Position numbers and translations under genes: made by a program. The notes beneath the pieces are model-generated. The model searched no databases, was not told the origin of the DNA, and saw only the letters and a list, made by a program, of their open reading frames with translations. 64,000 nt of DNA from JAJRXR01 sp041402005. Its GTDB lineage: Bacteria > Planctomycetota > Phycisphaerae > Phycisphaerales > UBA1924. The DNA lies in the NCBI GenBank assembly GCA_041402005.1, contig JAWKTB010000001.1, positions 496,001-560,000 on the forward strand. The letters are read 5' to 3'. Shown in pieces: positions 59,759 to 64,000 of this stretch (its first letter is position 1; each line of letters begins with the position of its first letter).

Positions 59759-60709
59759 CTAGAACGCGATCTCGAGGCGGGCAAAGACGCCCGAGACGCT
59801 CAGAGAGGCGTCCAGGTTCTGGACCTGCACCGTCGTGCGCAGGTACTGGTACCCCGCCCGCAGGCCGACGGTGGGGGAGAGGTCGAGGCCCGTCTGGGCG
59901 GTGACATCGAGCAGCGAGGCGCCGTCGGGGATCGTCTGTGTCTGGGCGGCGCCCGAGATGTAGAAGCGGTCGCTCACGTCCCAGCGGATCCCGCCGCCGA
60001 AGACGGGGACCGCGGCGATGCCGTACGCGTCGTCGAGGCGAGTCGAGACGACGTTGCCCGACGAGTCGTACTCGCGGACCTGCCCGACGATGTCCGCCTG
60101 GACCGCCTGCACGCCCCCGATGAAGGAGAAGGTCAGGGGACCGGGGCGGAACGCGTCCCAGCGGAGGGCGATGTTGTAGAGGTCGATGTCGCCACGGTTA
60201 TCAGAGAACGCGGCCAGCCGGTCCGCGCCGAGCGCGGACTGGTCCCCACTGACGCCGCCGTCGCGAAGCTGCGTCGGGCGAGAGAACTCGATGCGCAAGC
60301 GCGGCGCCAACTCGAAGGGCGAGCGCTCGGTCCGCAGCATCCGCACGAGCGTGTCATCCCCCTCGTCGACGAGCGCGAAGGAACGATCGGCGAGCGTCGG
60401 GATCGGCGCGCCGTCGCTCGTATCCGCGTCCGACGCGTCCCGATCGGCGTACAGCGACGCCAGTTCTTCATCCGTTCTGCGATCCTCGCCCAGCCTCGGC
60501 ATGATCGACAGCGACGGCGTGGGCGGCTCTACGTGCGGCGCGCTGGTGTCGCCGGCCTCGCTCTTCGCGTGCGTCGCAACGATCGAATGGTTTGGCGAGA
60601 TCGACAACGGCCCGCCGTCGGCGGCCAAGCCCGGCGTCGAGGCCAGGGCAAGCGTCAGCCAGAGTCTTCCCGCCCCTGTCTGCAAGCCATGCACTCCCGA
60701 AACCCACAC
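59759..60709 (-). CDS. Outer-membrane beta-barrel-like protein
   Basis: 316 residues. A signal peptide (about 10-30, GRLWLTLALASTPGLAADGG) is followed by a ~100-residue polar region and then alternating amphipathic strands: RLRIEFSRPTQL, DIDLYNIALRWDAF, LTFSFIGGVQAVQ, GIRWDVSDRFYISGAAQTQ, TVGLRAGYQYLRTT. The last residue is Phe (FARLEIAF), the classical end of an outer-membrane barrel recognised by BamA. The start is probably GTG 60709 or GTG 60694. Function unknown; its presence fits a Gram-negative-type outer membrane. Confidence 0.75.
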   Translation of the reverse strand: MWVSGVHGLQTGAGRLWLTLALASTPGLAADGGPLSISPNHSIVATHAKSEAGDTSAPHVEPPTPSLSIMPRLGEDRRTDEELASLYADRDASDADTSDGAPIPTLADRSFALVDEGDDTLVRMLRTERSPFELAPRLRIEFSRPTQLRDGGVSGDQSALGADRLAAFSDNRGDIDLYNIALRWDAFRPGPLTFSFIGGVQAVQADIVGQVREYDSSGNVVSTRLDDAYGIAAVPVFGGGIRWDVSDRFYISGAAQTQTIPDGASLLDVTAQTGLDLSPTVGLRAGYQYLRTTVQVQNLDASLSVSGVFARLEIAF

Positions 60710-60793
60710 CGACGGGCGAACCCGCCCGACGCCAATTGTGACGCCTCGAACCCCGCGCGTCCAGCGCGGCTCCCGAACAGCCCTCCACGCCTC

Positions 60794-61642
60794 CTATCGG
60801 CGATCCGCCGCCAGGATCTCGCGGCAGAACGCCCCGATTGCGTCGATGGCGCCCGCCAGGGCGGGGCTCGGGGGCCCACCCACAGGGGCGGGGTTCGGCG
60901 TGTTCAGAACGTGATCCCCACCGGGGATCATCACCCGGCGCGCGTGACGCGCCCGCGACGCGATGCGACCCGCGCTCGCCGGGTCCACGGTCCTGTCCGC
61001 ATCGCCCTGAATGACGAGCATCGGCACGTCGATGCTCGCCGCGGCGTCGAGGACGTCGTGCCACGCGGGGTCGTCGAGCTGTGTCTGGAGCCATGCCCGT
61101 CCCACCCGCAGCGCCTGCTTCGTGCGAGCGCTCGGCGACTCGAGGGAACCGTCATCGAGCAATCGGCGGCGGTCCTCCGCCGAGAGCGAGCAGGTCTCCG
61201 CGGGCGCGTTGATGGTGACGACGCCCGACAGCTCAAAAAGGTCCTCGCGCCGGCGAGCCGCGGCGAGCAGCGCCGTCACCCCGCCCCGAGAGTGCCCGAT
61301 CAGGACCATCGGCAGTCCTCGCCCGGGCAAGGTCCCGGCGCTCACCGCCCGGGCGACGTGCGCCACGTCCTCCGCCTGGAACGCCCAGGTGTCGCGCTCG
61401 AAGAGGTCGGGGCGCTCGAATGTCTCGAGCTGGTCGGTCATGCCGGAGTGCGCGAGGTTGAAGCGGTGGGCGAGGACGCCGGCGTCGGCCAGCGCCCGCC
61501 CGAGCACGGGGAACATGCCGTAGTCCTTGTACCCCTTGAAGCCGTGGACGATCAGCGCGGCGCCGACGGGCTGGGCTCGTGGCGAGTCGGTGTCGCCGAG
61601 GATCGGGAGGCCCTCGCTGCCCGTGACTGTCCAGTCGCTCAT
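60794..61642 (-). CDS. Alpha/beta hydrolase
   Basis: 282 residues. The triad is visible: nucleophile Ser in VLIGHSRGGVTALL at about residue 117, Asp in MLVIQGDADRTVDPAS and His in MIPGGDHVLNTPNP. The oxyanion region is VHGFKGYKDYGMF near residue 35. It is cytoplasmic, with no signal peptide. The pattern fits the serine aminopeptidase/monoacylglycerol-lipase-like subgroup; the substrate is unknown. Divergent from the LOG gene. Confidence 0.9.
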   Translation of the reverse strand: MSDWTVTGSEGLPILGDTDSPRAQPVGAALIVHGFKGYKDYGMFPVLGRALADAGVLAHRFNLAHSGMTDQLETFERPDLFERDTWAFQAEDVAHVARAVSAGTLPGRGLPMVLIGHSRGGVTALLAAARRREDLFELSGVVTINAPAETCSLSAEDRRRLLDDGSLESPSARTKQALRVGRAWLQTQLDDPAWHDVLDAAASIDVPMLVIQGDADRTVDPASAGRIASRARHARRVMIPGGDHVLNTPNPAPVGGPPSPALAGAIDAIGAFCREILAADRR

Positions 61643-61689
61643 CGCGCCCGCTCCCGGTCGTTTGCCGATCGCGCTCGTCCCGTCCAGGC

Positions 61690-61695
61690 TATTCT
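61690..61695 (+). promoter_or_regulatory. -10 element TATTCT, leaderless candidate
   Basis: TATTCT ends six bases before the ATG at 61702; no Shine-Dalgarno sequence. Confidence 0.45.
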
Positions 61696-61701
61696 CAACA
61701 C

Positions 61702-62544
61702 ATGCCCCGTGACCCGTCCAGCCACGAGCCGGCGCCAGACGTCAACGCGGCTCTCCCGCCCGAAAACGCCGAGGATCGTTGGGGAAAATGCCCCCCGCCA
61801 GGCGACGAGCGGGCGATGCTCGCCGGGCCCCGCCTGCGTCGCGAGGAGCTGTTCCGCAGCATCCGGATCTTCTTCGAGTTCATCCGGGGCTTCCGCCAAC
61901 TCCACTTCATCGGCCAGTGCGTGACCGTCTTCGGCTCCGCCCGGTTCGAGGAGGGGCACGAGTACTACGAGCTGGCGCGCCGGATGGGGCGGGTGCTGGC
62001 CGACAACGGGTACGCCGTCATGACCGGTGGGGGGCCGGGCGTCATGGAGGCCGCCAACCGGGGCGCCCGCGAGGGCGGGGGCCTGTCCATCGGGTGCAAC
62101 ATCGAGCTTCCCATGGAGCAGGAGCCGAACGAGTACCTCGACAAGTTTATCGAGTTCCACTACTTCTTCGTGCGCAAGGTGATGCTCGTCAAGTACTCCG
62201 ACGCGTTCGTCGTGATGCCCGGCGGCTTCGGCACGCTCGATGAGGTGTTCGAGACCGCGGTCCTCATGCAGACGGGCAAGATCGAGCACTTCCCGATCAT
62301 CGTCATGGGGCGTCAGTTCTGGGAGCCGATGCGGGCGTTCATCGAGAAGTCGCTGCTCGCGATGGCGACGATCAACCCGCAAGACCTGGCGCTCATCCAC
62401 CTGACCGACGACCCCGAAGAAGCGCTCGCGATCATCCGCGCCCACGAGCGCGCCCGCGCCGAGGGGCGCCCCGCGGTCCGCCCAAGTCCGATCCTCGGCG
62501 AGACGCCCGGCGTTCCCGCCCGCGCCAGCCCGGAGACGACATGA
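61702..62544 (+). CDS. LOG family protein (cytokinin riboside 5'-monophosphate phosphoribohydrolase-like)
   Basis: 280 residues. The family hydrolyses nucleoside 5'-monophosphates to base and ribose-5-phosphate. Signature motifs are intact: CVTVFGSARFEEGHEYYELA, VMTGGGPGVMEAANRGA (PGGGPGxM region), SDAFVVMPGGFGTLDEVFE (PGGxGTxxE catalytic motif). The long N-terminus and the ELPMEQEPNEYLDKFIEFHY block match the TIGR00730 longer subgroup. Its TGA overlaps the ATG of the next gene (ATGA). Confidence 0.93.
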   Translation: MPRDPSSHEPAPDVNAALPPENAEDRWGKCPPPGDERAMLAGPRLRREELFRSIRIFFEFIRGFRQLHFIGQCVTVFGSARFEEGHEYYELARRMGRVLADNGYAVMTGGGPGVMEAANRGAREGGGLSIGCNIELPMEQEPNEYLDKFIEFHYFFVRKVMLVKYSDAFVVMPGGFGTLDEVFETAVLMQTGKIEHFPIIVMGRQFWEPMRAFIEKSLLAMATINPQDLALIHLTDDPEEALAIIRAHERARAEGRPAVRPSPILGETPGVPARASPETT

Positions 62545-63362
62545 AACCCATGATTCCGATCGTCCTGGCGTTCTTTCTTGTTCCGATGCTCGCGGTGCGT
62601 GCCGCGGAGCGATCGGGGAGCGCCGTCACCGACCCCGGCTTCCACTTCGTCGAGGTCAAGGGCGAGCACGGCGTCGTCAAGGGCACGATCTACGTCCCCC
62701 GAGGCCTCGACACCTCGAAGGGCGCCCCCTGCCTCGTCTTCCTCAACGGGTACGGCGAGTGCGGGACCGACGGGCTCAAGAACCTCGGCGTCGGCCTGCC
62801 CAACGCGATCGTCTGGGACGCCGCCCGCTGGCCCTTCGTCGTCGTCATGCCCCAGAAGCCCGTGTACGACATGGAGTGGGACGCGTACGAGGACGCCGTC
62901 CTGGCCATGCTCGACCTCGCGGTCGCGGAGTACGGCGCCGATCCCGACCGCGTGGGGGTCACGGGCCTGAGTCAGGGCGGGCACGGCACGATCGCGATCG
63001 CGACGCATCACCCCGAGCGGTTCAAGGCCGCGGCGCCCGTCTGCGGCTACACCTTCAGTCATTTCAACGACAAGGGCGAGCGGGTCTCGCGTGACGAGGC
63101 GGCCGCCGAGCGGCGCCTGACCGAGGCCTCGTCGGCGATGAAGGGCATGGCGGTCTGGATCTTCCACGGCGGGCGCGACGACGTCGTCTCGCCCGACGAG
63201 TCGAGGAACTTGCACGAGGCCCTGGTCCACGCGGGCGCCGAGGACGTCAAGCTCACCATCTTCCCCGAGGACAACCACAACTCCTGGGACTCGGCGTACC
63301 GCAAGAGCGGGCTGTGGGACTGGTTCACGCAGCGGCTGAGCAAGGACAAGACCGACGACTAG
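62541..63362 (+). CDS. Exported alpha/beta hydrolase (esterase/peptidase-like)
   Basis: 273 residues. Signal peptide at about 1-22 (MIPIVLAFFLVPMLAVRAA). The hydrolase core has the nucleophile Ser in GVTGLSQGGHGTIAIA at about 138, Asp in IFHGGRDDVVSPDES and His in FPEDNHNSWDSAY. The layout resembles PHB-depolymerase/phospholipase-type secreted esterases. Coupled to the LOG gene by ATGA. Its stop overlaps the convergent aminotransferase stop by four bases. Confidence 0.88.
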   Translation: MKPMIPIVLAFFLVPMLAVRAAERSGSAVTDPGFHFVEVKGEHGVVKGTIYVPRGLDTSKGAPCLVFLNGYGECGTDGLKNLGVGLPNAIVWDAARWPFVVVMPQKPVYDMEWDAYEDAVLAMLDLAVAEYGADPDRVGVTGLSQGGHGTIAIATHHPERFKAAAPVCGYTFSHFNDKGERVSRDEAAAERRLTEASSAMKGMAVWIFHGGRDDVVSPDESRNLHEALVHAGAEDVKLTIFPEDNHNSWDSAYRKSGLWDWFTQRLSKDKTDD

Positions 63363-64000
63363 CCGACGACGCGCTCGCCCTGACGCCGCGTCAGCTCGCG
63401 AAACAGCCCGCGTAGACGCTCCGTCACCGATCCAATTGTCCCGCCCCCGATCGCACGCCCGTCCACCCGTCCCACCCACGCGATCTCCCCCATCGTGCCG
63501 GTGGTGAAGCACTCGTCGGCCCGGTAGACCTCCGCCATCGAGATGTCCCGCTCGGCGTGCGGGATCCCGTGCTCGACGCACAGCCCGAGGATCGTCGCCC
63601 GTGTGATTCCTTCCGGGCAGGCGATGCATCGGCTCGTCTCGACCTTGCCGCCCGTCACGATGAAGACGTGCGTCGCGTTCGTCTCGGCCAGGAAACCTCT
63701 TTGGTCGAGCATGATCGCGTCGTCGGCGCCCGCCGCGTTCGCCTCGAACTTCGCCAGGATCGACTGGATCAGGTTGTTGTGGTGGATCTTGGGGTCGAGC
63801 TGGTCTGGACCGAAACGACGGATGCTGGACGTGATGAGTGAAAGCCCGGTCTCGCCGACGGCGCTCGCGTACACGGGCGCCTTGTGCTCGGCCAGCACGA
63901 TCAGCGTCGGCCCGGACTGGTTCAGGCGGGGGTCCATCCCGCTTGTGATCTTGACCCCCCGGGTGAGCGTGAGGCGGATGTGCACGCCGTCATGCATCGA
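63359..64000 (-). CDS. Class IV aminotransferase (IlvE/D-amino-acid type), 5' end outside window
   Basis: At least 213 residues are visible; the N-terminal third lies past the window edge. The family text is clear: IHHNNLIQSILAKFEANAAG with the Lys, DDAIMLDQRGFLAETNATHV with the glutamate that binds the PLP ring nitrogen (the NATHVF step typical of branched-chain and D-amino-acid aminotransferases), ITRATILGLCVEHGIP and TGTMGEIAWVGRVDGRAIG near the end. The schiff-base Lys is probably in the NNL...AK stretch or just upstream. IlvE versus Dat or 4-amino-4-deoxychorismate lyase cannot be separated here. Confidence 0.88.
   Translation of the reverse strand, partial: SMHDGVHIRLTLTRGVKITSGMDPRLNQSGPTLIVLAEHKAPVYASAVGETGLSLITSSIRRFGPDQLDPKIHHNNLIQSILAKFEANAAGADDAIMLDQRGFLAETNATHVFIVTGGKVETSRCIACPEGITRATILGLCVEHGIPHAERDISMAEVYRADECFTTGTMGEIAWVGRVDGRAIGGGTIGSVTERLRGLFRELTRRQGERVVG

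Overview
The window is about two-thirds G+C and almost fully coding. It most likely comes from a member of the Planctomycetota, class Phycisphaerae. The evidence is a set of lineage-typical genes: a DUF1800/DUF1501 pair, a Minf_1886-type (TIGR04138) protein, the PVC small basic protein (TIGR04137 type), a PEP-CTERM-like surface protein, very long CvpA-like and ResB proteins, and no CRISPR array, tRNA, rRNA or recognisable transposase. No taxon can be fixed without a database search.

Layout. 1-4951 (+): a housekeeping operon with a GlmU-like nucleotidyltransferase (partial), prs, rplY, pth, rpsF, ssb and rplI; rpsR is absent from its usual place. 4986-11241 (-): a run ending in a CvpA-like protein, preceded by a membrane-anchored degenerate GspE-type ATPase, a PilT-type ATPase and a sigma-70 factor. 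The last two are broken by several single-base frameshifts. 11958-14500 (+): superoxide dismutase, a small membrane protein and three tandem paralogous zinc-ribbon membrane proteins. 14472-17426 (-): DUF1501 and DUF1800 proteins.

17558-42210 is a respiratory island. It holds heme A synthase (-), then on the + strand alternative complex III (actABCDEF), a small membrane protein, SCO, a caa3-type oxidase (coxB with a fused cytochrome c domain, an A2-type coxA, coxC, a subunit IV) and an accessory membrane protein. After an OmpA-type lipoprotein (-) and an amidohydrolase come ResB (frameshifted) and CcsA, the system II machinery that attaches the c-type hemes the upstream enzymes need. Quinol would be oxidised by ACIII and electrons passed through its c hemes to the oxidase. 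Two 7-1-7 palindromes flank the ACIII part and could be operators for one Fur-family-like regulator.

42229-64000 is a mixed gene set: AhpD-like protein, a small signal-peptidase-like protein with Arg where Lys is expected, alkyladenine glycosylase, TIGR04138 protein, AI-2E family permease, ffh, PolX, an HTH regulator, recG, DUF971, pyrF, a PEP-CTERM-like protein, an isolated nuoI-like gene, the small basic protein, aminotransferases, a beta-barrel protein, hydrolases and a LOG-family protein.

The main points for a second look are: a TA-N3-T hexamer 5-8 bases before the start codon of about a dozen genes without Shine-Dalgarno sequences (leaderless transcription); palindromic repeat elements inserted in frame inside two proteins (alkyladenine glycosylase and CcsA); the three-gene zinc-ribbon array; and the degenerate secretion-type ATPase next to pilT and sigma.
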